Shown here: in pieces, positions 25,090 through 36,996 of the stretch | Layout: each line of letters opens with the position of its first letter | Position numbering within the stretch: position 1 is the stretch's first letter | DNA from: Kudoa neothunni | Lineage: Eukaryota > Cnidaria | DNA length: 64,000 nucleotides | Direction of reading: 5' to 3' | Assembly (NCBI GenBank): GCA_964304625.1 | Contig: OZ199838.1 | Location: forward strand, 12,028,001 to 12,092,000 | The notes under the pieces: generated by a model | What the model saw: the letters and a program-made list of their open reading frames with translations, nothing else | What the model was told of the DNA's origin: nothing | The model's database searches: none | Made by a program: the position numbers and the translations under genes

Positions 25090-25593
25090 TCATTGTTTCT
25101 TAGTAAAGGTTACATAATTCGATTTGCTTAAAGAGTAGATGTGGCAAATAACAAAATATCCAAAACCAGTTGTATTTAGAAGACCCATTAGACAGATGGC
25201 AAACACCAGTTTAGAAATTAGACCAAATTGTAATAACATAAACGTCGAAGTTACTCCAGTAGCAATAAAGAACATTATGTATATTATGAGGAAAAGCAAG
25301 TTGGTTTTAAATCCCAAAGGTAGTTTTTTGAGTAGAAAGGTCGCTCGAAGAACAAAATCTAGCTGAACTACGAAAGTGATGAATGGAGTCGCTAACATCA
25401 TACAACAGTAGCTATCCATCCCAATACCATATTTTGGAAATCCAAGTAATAAAATCATTATTGAACTCACAATTATGATTATATGAATACTAAATGAGGC
25501 ATAATGATACACCTTTTTGGTAACAGCCACCGAACTTGATGTTATATTTGAAACAAAAGCTTGCTGGCTGTTATATTTTGAATCTTTTACCAT
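25090..25593 (-). CDS. Four-helix membrane protein, MARVEL-like
   Basis: An intronless 167-residue frame starting at the ATG at 25593. It has four hydrophobic segments at about residues 28-52, 63-87, 97-121 and 128-153, a short hydrophilic N-terminus (MVKDSKYNSQQ) and a short basic C-terminus ending TFTKKQ. This is the layout of MARVEL/tetraspan-like proteins, which sit in plasma or vesicle membranes; I recognise no specific family signature. Length and layout match the plus-strand gene at 35825-36331 (168 residues), so the two may be distant paralogues. There is no signal peptide apart from the first helix. Function unknown. Confidence 0.7.
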   Translation of the reverse strand: MVKDSKYNSQQAFVSNITSSSVAVTKKVYHYASFSIHIIIIVSSIMILLLGFPKYGIGMDSYCCMMLATPFITFVVQLDFVLRATFLLKKLPLGFKTNLLFLIIYIMFFIATGVTSTFMLLQFGLISKLVFAICLMGLLNTTGFGYFVICHIYSLSKSNYVTFTKKQ

Positions 25594-26492
25594 TTTCTAT
25601 TTTATGTCACTGCGAGTGTAAATGTTATAGCCTTAAAACAACTCGTCTTATTTTGTTTATTTACAAAACATACATTTACTTGATCTATGTAATATAATCC
25701 GAACGGATAATCTTAATTTTTGTATTATTCTATTAATGGAGAAAAATTGTAATTCCAAAAAATCCATTAATTATATACCATCTTAAAATAATTACAAGCT
25801 CTCATTCATATCTTTCTCCTTTAACGTTATACCTTATAACTATGATAAAATCACGTTGAATAGGCAATTGAAGATTTTCACCCTCAAATAAGCCAAAGAA
25901 TTGATACAAGTCCACTTGTAATATCAGCAGAAATTAGGACACAGAAAGTTCATGCGATTACTAAAATATGAAGATTTAATTAATAAGCATAGGTCCAATA
26001 ATAACTGATGAAATATAGATATTTAATCCCAGATAATTAGTTTCGTGAGCCAAATCATTAAATGGACGTGAAATTGAGAATTAGGCTTTGATAAATTGTA
26101 AATGATTTTAGCGTTTGAATTGATATTTAATTTATAAATATCAGTTGACGAAATAATAATATTCGGAATACTAAATTGATTAATTTATCTTTTAGATTTT
26201 ACGATTGAATTTGATAACAATATATCTGTTAATTAAATTTGCTCCAAACGATTATTTCAAAAGGTTTTGTCACTATAATTCGCATGAAAACTTTTTGTTT
26301 AAAAGGAAAAATCTATGTTGAAACGTATGGGCTAATGAATTTTGGCTCACCACGCCACTTGTATAAACACTATACACATCTCAAGGAGTGGCATTTAACC
26401 TCTCACTTTATCTTCCTGCAATAATGTATAAATTTAACCACCGAGCATCAGCGTCTAGGAGCGACCTTTATACACAATCTGACTACTTTACA
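25594..26492. other. Intergenic spacer
   Basis: Upstream side of the membrane protein gene. Nothing else is recognised; the 61-codon frame at 26239 is of chance length. Confidence 0.45.
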
Positions 26493-26500
26493 GTCTACAT

Positions 26501-27707
26501 CAACGATTCTTAACCCGGGGTTCGGTCTGTGAATGATTTCAATAGAATCTGAGCGTGATATTATCATCATACATTCATTATATTTAGGTATTTTTTAACA
26601 TTAACGTAATTATTACAAATTTAAAATATATCCTTGCGTTATTGTTCCTTATACGTATATTATATTTATTATAATATTCCCCTGTGTTATAATTTATTAT
26701 GTAAAAAAATCTGTAAAAATAAAAGTCATTCAGAAAGTTATTTAATAAAAATTAAAAATTTCCGAAACATATTTCGTACCGTTGCAGATTAAGCAATTAT
26801 AATGATTACTCCTTTTACAACAGCTTATTATTGCAAATCTAGATTTCCATATTTGTTACCATAAAAAACGAGTCTCGAATTCGTTTATATGGCTGTAGCT
26901 TTTTCAAATATTATGTCAGAAATCTGTGAACACATTGATCAAAATCAACTACAAAAATCTCATTGAATATTCATTTAATGTCTATTATTTATATAAAAAA
27001 TAGGGTTTTTGAATTAATCTCGCATTCTATTACATAATCACTCCTCCATTTGTAACTCATTATTTTAATTAACTCAATAATGAACAAAATAGAGATTTTA
27101 TATAGAAAAAATATTTTGATTATTATAAGACCTTTTTTCACATAGAAATTTCTTATAGATTTTGCTTTTAATAATTTACAGATGTACATATTATAATTCC
27201 AAAGGTTTCATTAAATTTTTATTAAAATGTTATGCGACATTCTCTATACTCTGTTAGAATTTTAATAATTTCTAAAAAAATACTGGAAAGGATTTCATAG
27301 TTGTTAATTTTTTGCTTAATTATCAAAAATAATTCATGTCTTAGTTATTCAAAATTTTTAATTTATATTAAAAAAACCGTCATTAAAATTAATTTAAATA
27401 ATGAATATTTAATAAAATTTGGGACAGAAAAATAATTTAAGTGAAGTCTTTCGTTCCTAAATTTTATTTTGTATTAAGAATTTTTTAAATGAAACTAATA
27501 TTAAAATTGTATACAGCTTGAACTTTTTTTTTTAAACATAACTAATTTAAAACCTTTCTAATCTGTCCTCTAAGATGGATGATGTGGATTAAACGATTAA
27601 AATATTGATATGTATGATTCGATTATGTATTAAAAACAAGATGTGGTTCATGGTAGGTCCATTGTACACATCAGGGGTCCGCAAGGAAAAAAGGTTGAGA
27701 ATCACTG
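26501..27707. mobile_element. Non-autonomous hAT element with perfect 8-bp duplication
   Basis: The left end CAACGATTCTTAACCCGGGG and right end, in complement, CAGTGATTCTCAACC form imperfect terminal repeats. They are bounded by a perfect 8-bp duplication gtctacat at 26493-26500 and 27708-27715. The 1207-bp interior is A+T-rich with no transposase. The ends resemble the Charlie-like CAGTGGTTCTCAACC pattern. Confidence 0.85.
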
Positions 27708-27769
27708 GTCTACATTCTGGCATGACTATTGCGCAGAATTAATTTTATCTCTAATTTGTTGGTTTAGAC

Positions 27770-30551
27770 CAGTGGTTTTCAATATTTTTGGAACCGCGAA
27801 ACCCCAGAGATTAAAATTTTTTGGCGGACCCCCACACATAAAATCAAACCAAAATAAAGAAAATACAAATTTAAATTTGCACACACGCTCACCAAAAAAA
27901 CAACAGAGATATTTTCAAAGTTTATTTTGTATTCGAAATAAATAAATGTTAATGTGATATTTTTGGTTGGTGACTTTGTATTACAGCTTCAATATTTGGA
28001 CGAGTTTTAGAGAGGCATACACGCATTTCTTCTTCAGGGATAATAAGGTTTCTCTGTTCTTATTTTTAATATTAGTCATGGCTGAGAAACCTAATTCACA
28101 TAGGTATGATGTTGAAAATTGTAGAAGAATACACAACGCCCTATTCGAAACTAATGGGTATTCTCGTGAAATTAAAATCCAAAACGGATCAAGGTTAAGT
28201 GAACTGTGCTTCATTTTAAGACTCCTATCATTTGAAATCCCTGCCAACTCCTCTTCCTCCTTTAAATTGAAAGTTGAATTCGAGGGTTCGACAAATGGAT
28301 TTCTAACCAATCGTACTCTTCGGGGGATATTGATGGAAATTATTTATCTAATCTTTAAATCCAGAATTCCAAATGATTAATTATCAGAGGGATAATTTCA
28401 TCATAATTCTTATGTCGATGCAAAGTGGAAAACATCTCACAAATTCCTTGCGAAACATGTTTCTTTCAGGTAGCCAGCTTCTGCTTGAATGCATTAATTT
28501 TTCCACTGAAGATAAAATATTTTATTTGGCTTCCTGCATACTTTTGTTTAAAATATTCAAATTCTTGAAGACGTCGGATACGTAGGCCAGCTTTGAACAC
28601 CAATTTCCATTAGTGAGAAATCGGATAAATTCGACCTTATCTTTTTCAAAAAAATTCAGCAATTCTTCTCCGAGTTCATATAACCGAGACAATACCCGCC
28701 CTCGAGAGAACCATCGGACTTCAGTGTGAATTAACAAGGTGACACGCCCAGTATCCATACTTTCACAATTTTTTCTGAACTGCCGACATTTTATTGGTCT
28801 TGATTTTATGTAGTTGACTATGCTGACCACCATATCAAATACATCCTTTAACTCAGGACCAATCTCTTTGGCAACAAGTGCTTCGCGATGAAGAAAGCAG
28901 TGAGTTAATGAAACGTTTGGCTGAGATTGTTTTACAAGTGAAACAAAACCTTTTACACATGCAGTCATTGATGGAAGTCCATCTGTGCATATTCCAATAC
29001 ACTCTTCCCGTGTCAAGTCCCATTGATTTAAGTATCGCGTGAGAGTATCATATATGTCTTGCCCTCTTGTTGTTCGTGGCAACTCTTTGCAACATAAAAA
29101 TTCTTCGACAATAGCATCGTTTTCAATATATCGAATAAAATCAAGTAACTGCGATTTTCCACTTGAATAGCAAGCAAATTCGGCAACTTTCAGTTTTAAT
29201 ATCACATTCTCTTCGATATCAAGTGACATATCTAAAATCCATCCACTTGTTATATTGTCAGAAAGGAGTATGTTTTTAAGTTCATTGGCAGAAACTTTTC
29301 TAAAAAATATTTTTGTAATTTAACACATGTTGATAGCACTAACGATTCAGCAATTGGATGTGGTTTCATCAGCTTAGCTATGACCTCTGCTACAGTAAAA
29401 CTTACTTGGCTCGCTAATTGTGATATTCCTTCAAATAATGAAGATCTTTTCGGAGTTGATTCTTCCAGTCTTTGAAAGTATTCCATATTTTTTTCAGCCA
29501 AAGTAGGATGTTTCGTTATCAGATGACGCTTTAACTTTGACGGTGTGATTGAATTATTTGATAATGATTCGCCAAAGATTAAACATAATGGTGATGGAAA
29601 AGTTTTATCGCCAGTAGCAGTAGACCCAAAAGCTTTGTAATTTGAATCAAATATTCGGTTTTTTTGCTTTGTAATAATTTGTTGCAGACCTTCATTTGAA
29701 TCCATCTGTGGGTAGATAATAAAAAAAATGTAAAATATATATATCCAATTACTCCGAGTTTTCTAATATATGAAAAATAATATGTGGTATTTTTCGGTGA
29801 TGAAACCATGACTATGCAGACTGACGGCCCGCCGCTATGACACTGAATAACTTTAATTATGTCTAATTGTCGAAGTTAAAACATTGTTAAACTTATAGTA
29901 TAAGATATAAAACTTGGATACTTCTGATGTATTGAGAATTTCATCTTTTTTTAATAATACCATTGTCTGGTGATTATTATCAAAGTTCCACCTTTACAAT
30001 CTTACTGGACACCACATTTCAAGTTGCGTTGAATAACATCAATATCAATGTTTGGATATTTTTTGTCTCCATGTTAAGGCGTTGATCCAAAAGCGATAAC
30101 TTTTTGAATATTGTTCATAAATGAAAGCATACATGGGTCATGCACTTTCTGTTGTTTCAATTGCGAGAAACAACATGATCCCTGGTACCGCAAAATGCTT
30201 GTTATACAGAAAATTTTTAGAGGAAATAAGCCGAAACGATAGCAAAATTTAATGAAATTCGGTTTCTTGCATTCAAAAATAAACTCAGATTCTTGAAGCG
30301 CAGCTACCATCATTCAATGGGGTTTTAACTAATAAAAAGGTTTAAAATCTTTATTATTAAAATTATTCTAAATTTAGGTGATTGTTATGAGAATAATAAT
30401 TAATTAAAATGGACAAAATTATTCATATTCAACATCGCCAACCATATCGGCAACATTTATTTAAATTTAGATGCCTGTACAAAATTTTCATATGTATTCC
30501 TGCCGCGGATCCCCTAGGCGAGCTTAGTGGAATCCCGGTTGAAAACCATTG
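27770..30551 (-). mobile_element. hAT element with ZBED5/SCAND3-like transposase
   Basis: Begins CAGTGGTTTTCAATATTTTTGG. Its right end in complement is CAATGGTTTTCAACCGGG, a matching hAT terminal repeat. The flanking octamers gtttagac (27762-27769) and ctgtagat (30552-30559) agree at five of eight positions, as expected of an old insertion. The 2.78 kb contain one transposase in three minus-strand pieces. It lies only 54 bp from the neighbouring hAT element. Confidence 0.75.
27981..29705 (-). pseudogene. hAT transposase, ZBED5/SCAND3-like, interrupted
   Basis: Three consecutive frames follow the family order. 29705-29250 holds a BED-type finger (PSPLCLIFGESLSNN, LKRHLITKHP, with one cysteine read as Phe) and ENMEYFQRLEES. 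29229-28522 has ECIGICTDGLPSMTACVKGF, LTHCFLHREALVAKEIG and TEVRWFSRGRVLSRLYEL, the RNase-H-like core. 28310-27981 has LDPFWILISREYPLVS and LCELGFSAMTNIKNKNRE, the C-terminal dimerisation region. The pieces are separated by frame changes and a gap around 28310-28522, so no complete protein is encoded. Domesticated hAT genes of this type exist in vertebrates; the terminal repeats and breaks here argue for a dead transposon. Confidence 0.85.
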
Positions 30552-30559
30552 CTGTAGAT

Positions 30560-31216
30560 GATGAATTGGTTAAACTAGAGTGATATGTGTATGAGTATAT
30601 TGAAAAACTCAAATACAAACAAAAATAACAGATTATTTTAGAAAGTCTTAAAAATTAAATAAAAAATATAAATTTTTCATTGGTTGTTTATCGTTCGTAC
30701 GCATGAAGCTATTACGAATCACACGTCAGTGACGTCTAATGTGTAGTTTTCACCGGTCCCGAGGAGATCGCGAATTAGTGGTCACCGACTGTCGATAAAA
30801 ATAACAAAGAAAAATGTCATGGCGCAAACGCTTTAATGAATATGATTCCGGCAATCCGGGTTAATCTCTCGTCATAAGTTATTTTTTAAAATTACATCTG
30901 AAATTTTTTAGTTTTCAAAAGCACTCATAATTAAGTGTATTCCACCGGAATATATAACTTTATCTTTTAAGAAACGCTAACAGCATAAATTCTCGAACAT
31001 TGAGATTATCAAATTAATCGTATAATGCGTGTTTTAATCCCCGCGGCCGCATGAAAATTAAGTGATTTTCTAACACCGTTTTCTAAACATTTGCCAATGT
31101 TTTATATCAGTAAACCACTAATTATTGTTAACCTGTATAAATGAAAAATGATTGGTTTTTGTGTTGAAATATTTATAGATTTCAGCACAAAAATTTAAAC
31201 TTCAAATGACAAACAG
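30560..31216. other. Spacer between hAT and MULE elements
   Basis: A short frame at about 30812 (MSWRKRFNEYDSGNP) in a good start context, followed by GT, looks like a first exon, but no second exon joins it in phase. Otherwise empty. Confidence 0.35.
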
Positions 31217-31225
31217 TTGTTTGAA

Positions 31226-34200
31226 GGCAGTGGCTATTGACACGCTAATGAATTTCTCGGCAATCATTAGATATTTTACATTAGTTAATTTCTAGTATTA
31301 ATTAGTACATTTTTTCATACAAGATTTGAAACTTATGATAAAAAATATTGAATATTAACATTATACCTATGAGCGTAGATTTTGGTATTTTCCATCCTTA
31401 ATGCAACTATACAAGCTTCCAACGCGCATTTAAACATTTAAGTGAGATAATATTAACTTTTTTTGAAATAAAATAAGTTCCTTTTAACTACAGAAGAGAA
31501 GTTTTAGTTGATAATATCATGTAATTGGTTTGCGAATAGAGTAAGCTTTGATATGTAAATCAACATAATCATTATAGAATAGATAATCTGAATTTGATTA
31601 TATTGTTTTATTTATTTTGATAAATTTTCAATTTTTAGATCGTTTTCTTGACCATTTAAGAGCGGTTAATCCGTATCCTCTGGGTCTCCCAACTTCTTTT
31701 ACTTTTTTGGGCAATATAAGATCTAAATAATAATTATTACAATAAAAGAAGATGCAAACCTTTTATTCCCAAACATTCTGTAGACTTGTCACCAGTTGAG
31801 TCATTTTGGGGCTGCGATGATTCGGGAGTTTCCTTTAGTTTAATTGGTGATATGGAGACTACACATGTTTCGGGCTGGTGGTTACTTTCAGACAAGCCCT
31901 TTATGACATTTGCATTCTCACCTAATTTAGTATAATTAACATCTGTAAATAGGTTTAAAAAGTTATCACTCTTACAAGGGGATGGTGACTCGACTATATC
32001 CGTATCTACATTGCATTCTGTGGATGAATCAAGAATCTTTGCTGACTCTAAAAATAATCATTATGTCAGTAGATAATAATGTATATTTGTTAATTTCTTT
32101 AAACCGACTAGGTTATGGCTTTTAATTATTCTTTCTGAGGTTCGAAAATATTCTACACAGCAGTTGAAATATTCACCACAATATTCCGCAGCACTTGTTG
32201 CTAATTTGTCTATATACACATTAGCGGTTTTCATTCGCTTGGAAAAAGTTGAGAGGTTTTCCGAATTCTTCTTTTTTACTATAGACCCTGTTAAATTGTT
32301 TTTTACTGTATTTATTTTAGTATTTTCTTTAATAATTTTTGAAATACGATCTTTTCTCCATCTTAAACGACACAGTTGGGGTTCGAACAGGGGCATCAAT
32401 AATTTAAGTCAGAGCGAATATGTGCTGGCAGGGCAATTGGTAAGAACGATAGAAGGGGCACGTACAAGAATTTGAAGTGGAGTCATACTCTATTCCAACA
32501 TTAAATTTATCTCCCATTTTTTTAATTTCTTTGGTTATTAGTTTAAAAGAAAATGATGTCAAAAGATCGCAGTAATTTCTTTCTACCTCACTCTCAATAT
32601 TTAAACGCGTCGATTTTGACAGTTCTGTCACAATATGGCATGTCCTTTCTGTTCTTAGAGAATTTAAACGGTGAAAAATTTCTCAAAGAATTCATCTAAT
32701 CTAGAAAATTTTTTAATGGTGGTCTTTAATTTGGAGTTGAGGCATGCCAATCTATTGTTTGTTAGGTTGTCGTAATAGTGTCTCGCATCACTCAAAGAAA
32801 TTATCCATTGTGACCGAATTGGGTCCCAATTTTTTCTGAAATAATCGTTGAAGTCTTCATATTTGTGATTGTATAGTTCAGCAAGTAAGATTTGGTATTG
32901 CTCTTCGTTTTTCGAAAACATCATTTTTCTAATAATATCTAAAATATTATCTTTGACTTCATTTTTTATCTTATATTTAGCAAGTCTCAATTGTCGCTGG
33001 AACGTCTGTATTACATGAAATTTACAGAGAATTAATGTAGAATTAGTAAAATGATTTTTCAGAGCTTTACGAAGTTTTAAATCCTTATCAGTAACAATGG
33101 ACAGTACTGATTGTTTTATCCACAGTACAATTGATATTAGTTCATCGATATACCAGTTGGTAACAGCTTCAGTTTCCTCATACATAATGCAGGCACTACT
33201 TACATGAGATAAACCCATAGAATCTTCTGAAACCGTTAGATACAGGGGAGCACTACAATTTAAGGAGATAAACATTAATAAAAATAGGTCAAATAAAACA
33301 AGATAACATTCGTAAAAATTACCGTGAATCTAGTAGTTTGTAGGTTGCATCAACTAAAAGTAGCTCTGGGAAAAAAGAAAAAACCTTCTTCATTTCATCA
33401 TCCAGGAGTAATATTGCATCAACTTGATTGTTTTCGTCAGCCAATATTCTCACATCACAATTATAATCAACGTTGAACAATTGATGAATATAGTTGATAT
33501 CATTTATTTTATTCGACATATTTATTTTGGAATTGTGTATTGATTTCAATGTAATTTTTTTCCCGGTCTCTTGTTGGATTTTAGATTGCAGCAATTTTTT
33601 GTTGACTCCCAAAGAAACTAACTCTGTATTAAATCTTTATTCTTATCCAATTTACGTTGCGGTGGCAAATAACTGAGAAAAATTTCATTTCTTGCGTGAT
33701 TATGATCCAAATTCAAGGATTTCACTTTAAGTGTTTGTCCATCGGGACTAATACTCAAGGATACATGAACCGGACAGTTTCCTTTTAAAGTCTGACATTG
33801 TCTTATACCTTTTGATCGGTATCGATACTGATTGCTAAAATAGCATACATATTTTATTGAACAATAGATTAAATCCTCATTGAACGCTTTAATGAGAATT
33901 CGCTTGATATTGCTAATTTTTTTGGAATCTCGCGTCATTAGGTTGCTGTAAGTCTTCTGTTCGTATAATTTTATGGAATCTCCAAGATGCTTAAATGAGG
34001 TAAACTTTTTCCCCACTTCAAAAATATCAGTTCCTATGTTATCCTCCATCGCACTTGTTTGCGCAGGAGTTATCTGTGTAAAACTTAAATATTTCTTTTC
34101 AGCTAAGTAATTTACATTCGACCTGATAGTTAATGAATTATATTTGAAAAAAACTAACAATATGAAGTGTCATGAGTTGTTAGATACGACTTAATAAACA

Positions 34201-34648
34201 TTAAACAGAATAAATTATTTGATATATAAACGAAATTAAATATTGGGTTATATGTTTGTATTACTAATTAATTTTGCAGACATCAGTGATTTTAAGCCAT
34301 GAGGTCTTGATGCCTAAACACCGCTTACCTTTTCATTATGATAATAACCAACCTTGAAAATTTGAAACAAATTTCATCTTCAAGCATTATAACTTCTATA
34401 GTTAACATTATCTAACTTTATATATGCTTTAACGGTCCAATATTCCTTGATTACGTCAGCATTTACATGTGGAAAATTCAACGATGAGTATTTAATAGGA
34501 AATTTAAAAATTATTTAGGAATAATTATGATTAAAAAATTAATGAATAGCAGAGATACAAATAATACAAGAATTTGGAGAAATTCATTAGCGTGTCAATA
34601 GCCAGTCCCGAGAAGGGATTATACGCTAGCGTGTCAATAGCCACTGCC
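31226..34648 (-). mobile_element. MULE transposon with 9-bp duplication
   Basis: Both ends carry GGCAGTGGCTATTGACACGC. The flanks ttgtttgaa (31217-31225) and ttgttcgaa (34649-34657) match at eight of nine positions, the target-duplication length typical of Mutator-like elements. At the right end, the inner part of the terminal repeat occurs a second time (34565-34597). The 3.4 kb enclose one spliced ZSWIM-type transposase gene on the minus strand. Confidence 0.88.
31628..34049 (-). pseudogene. MULE transposase, ZSWIM3-like, spliced and frameshifted
   Basis: Order on the minus strand: ATG at 34049 (another at 34160); FAR1/FLYWCH-like domain with CQTLKGNCPVHV and DHNHARNE; DDE core with LLVDATYK, then SIVTDKDLK and CKFHVIQTF; SWIM finger CTCPFYRSYQLPCQH; PLFEPQLCRLRW; a polar tail; and a C-terminus VGRPRGYGLTALKW. 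Three introns fit by signal and phase: 33253-33322, 32048-32104 and 31723-31759 (70, 57 and 37 bp). Single-base frame changes occur near 33625, 32683 (a T run) and 32405. In TNNRLACLNSKLK the usual Glu (RLESLN) reads Ala, so the third catalytic residue seems lost. The family is known both as transposons and as tamed ZSWIM genes; the flanking duplication shows that this copy is a transposon. Confidence 0.85.
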
Positions 34649-34657
34649 TTGTTCGAA

Positions 34658-35824
34658 TGCTAAATTAAATTAGAGGTAAATGTGCCTTTGGGATTCGGAG
34701 AAATTCGTTCTTGTCGCAATAGATAACTCGGTATGGGATTATAAGCTATTATGAAATGATAAAGATCACTACTAAATTATAACGTCATTCTAATTTATAA
34801 TTGTACTGTATTTATTTAGAAATTTATCATTCCTTAATGACTAACGACTATCACCGAGGTGTAAATACACCAGATAATTACTTAAATCTTGCGGAAACAT
34901 TCCTTCTAATCGAATTTAATGGTGGTAAAAATTATAATACATTTGCATATAATAAATTTTTCTAATAAATCCTACTTAATATAATTGTTTGAAATTTTCA
35001 CAAGTATCAGCACCTACGAAATGTAATCCGATGTTCACCTGGTGTAAAGTTGTATAAAGTTATCTTAAATATTGAATTATATTGTTATATCTTAGATTTC
35101 TAGTACTAATCGTTTTTAGTACACAATATCCATGAATTATAAAATAATATTTCATGCGAATATGTGAATAATTAAACGTATTAGATAAAAATTCATTAAA
35201 ATATGGTACAAATATTTGTATCGGTACATTATTATCTAATTGATAATTCCACATAAATCGACTACAAATTTTATTTTTCGATTCCTTGTTTTAGTCGATA
35301 TTGTTTAAATAGTAAAAGAAAATCAACTTCACTCTACTTTTGCTGTGAATATCACCCACTTTACTGTTACAGATACTAACTTATCTTAGATGATTTAACT
35401 TAAGAGTTTATCTACTCAGGTTTTAAGATTATTATTCTATCTAGTGATAATAGTCACACCCAAAAATAGCTATGTAAAATATATATGTTTGCGGTTTGAA
35501 TGTGGTTAATAGTGCTTTTGCAAATATAATAAAATCGTCGAAATTTTCCATGCCTCGAAAACTATCCCATGTGTTTCTGTAACACATTTCTAGTAAAATA
35601 AAATACCTGGGATTAAAATAAGTATAAAATCTTGGATTATATCACATATAACAAATATACACAGTGGATTTAAATAAGTAGAACTCGTTTAGCGTACTTC
35701 ATAACCGTAATCTTCTTAAATTTGTATCCGTGGAGTTTTTTTGTGAACCGTTGCTGACCGCTCACGTCATTTCAACGTTGCTTTATAACTATTGATTTTG
35801 ACCACGTAGCTGTGCCAGGAGAGA
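34658..35824. other. Spacer with a diverged MULE-end-like repeat
   Basis: Bases 34697-34752 resemble the MULE terminal region (ggagaaattcgttcttg, then cgcaatag and gggattata) but lie outside the target duplication, so they are older or separate. The rest is A+T-rich and leads into the membrane protein gene at 35825. Confidence 0.45.
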
Positions 35825-36331
35825 ATGAGCAAACAAACGACAACTGTCACAACCACCACTACAATGAGCTCTGGAGGTTTCGGATTGATTTTACATCAAA
35901 AGGGTTTTTATGTAACTTGTGGTATACTGCTGATGTCATTTTTGGTGACAGTTATTGGTGGAGCTAAAGGTTTCACCAATAGTAGTGATGGAGCTGTTAT
36001 GGTCGTATTTAATGCGATTGCAATGGTTTTTGCTATCATTGACCTTATTTTTCGAGGGATTAATGTCTATCCTAAACTCCCGTCCATCATGAAATCTGCC
36101 CTTCTCAATCTTATTATATACACTGTTGCGTGGATATCATTTTTATCTATTTCGATAGTGTTCTTCTCGCGATACAATGTGGTTGTGGCAATATTTTGCG
36201 CTATATTCACTCTGATAAATTCATTGTTGACATTTGTGTTTTGGGCTGTTTGGGTAAAAATGGCAGCAAGCAACAACACAGTAATTTTTTACCGAATTTT
36301 TTCATTTGTTATAAAGTGGTTAAGTCCGTAA
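35825..36331 (+). CDS. Four-helix membrane protein, MARVEL-like
   Basis: A 168-residue intronless frame from the ATG at 35825. The N-terminus is a Thr-rich cytosolic-type tail (residues 5-13). It is followed by four hydrophobic segments at about 28-50, 58-80, 92-115 and 120-145, then a short tail. One acidic residue (Asp) and an Arg lie at the end of helix 2 (IIDLIFRGI). The layout resembles MARVEL-domain proteins and the minus-strand gene at 25090-25593. No precise family can be named. The codons are less A+T-rich than the flanks, and the length, uninterrupted frame and topology support a real gene. Confidence 0.75.
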   Translation: MSKQTTTVTTTTTMSSGGFGLILHQKGFYVTCGILLMSFLVTVIGGAKGFTNSSDGAVMVVFNAIAMVFAIIDLIFRGINVYPKLPSIMKSALLNLIIYTVAWISFLSISIVFFSRYNVVVAIFCAIFTLINSLLTFVFWAVWVKMAASNNTVIFYRIFSFVIKWLSP

Positions 36332-36996
36332 ACTAATTTGTTATTATATAGGTTCATTTTACCATGGATTCGTACCCCTTCTAGTTGATATCAAGCTAAT
36401 GAGGTTTGTGTTGGTTTGAAGTTTGACTTTCTCGAATTACCAACTCTAGTGAAGCTTTATTGCTTATGTTTACAGCAAGCTTACTTTGGCTTATTATAAA
36501 GTTGAATATTTCGAATTTCGAACCGTATTTTTTATTGCAAATTGGTGCTAACCTCCCAGCTTTGCTTGATATTGCGAAATTTTTGCATTGAGATGTTATC
36601 AAAACACACACCAATCTTTTTAATTAACCCATAGAACGGATTAAACCAAAAAATTTTAAATGAGCATATTTTCGCAATTATCATTATTAAAATTAAGATC
36701 ATTTTATGGAGATCGTAAAGGCAGGGAAAGTTATGATCGGATGAAAACTTCAGACACCTAATTTCTGTTGCTCAAATTATTATCCCTTTCACGATATAAA
36801 CTGTAATCGACACTTTACTACGAATAGCAACGCACCCCCTAGTATCAGCCTAAATAATTTAAATAATTAGATGAGGCTATGTTCCAACTTCCGTATTAAA
36901 TTCTATTGTTAAAAATTCGATTTTGAGGCTGACCTAAATGAAATTAAGAACACAGTCCTAAATTTGAAACCATCGGTAGAATTTTCAACGTGTACT
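36332..36996. other. Intergenic spacer
   Basis: Nothing recognised between the membrane protein gene and the LTR fossil; the 72-codon minus frame at 36614-36396 is of chance length. Confidence 0.45.

Noticed and set aside
27967-28380. 137-codon plus-strand ORF
   Set aside because: The minus strand of the same bases encodes the clear hAT dimerisation region, so this is a shadow.
30812-30870. Possible first exon MSWRKRFNEYDSGNP followed by GT
   Set aside because: No acceptor downstream gives a continuing frame; a stop follows in each joining tried.
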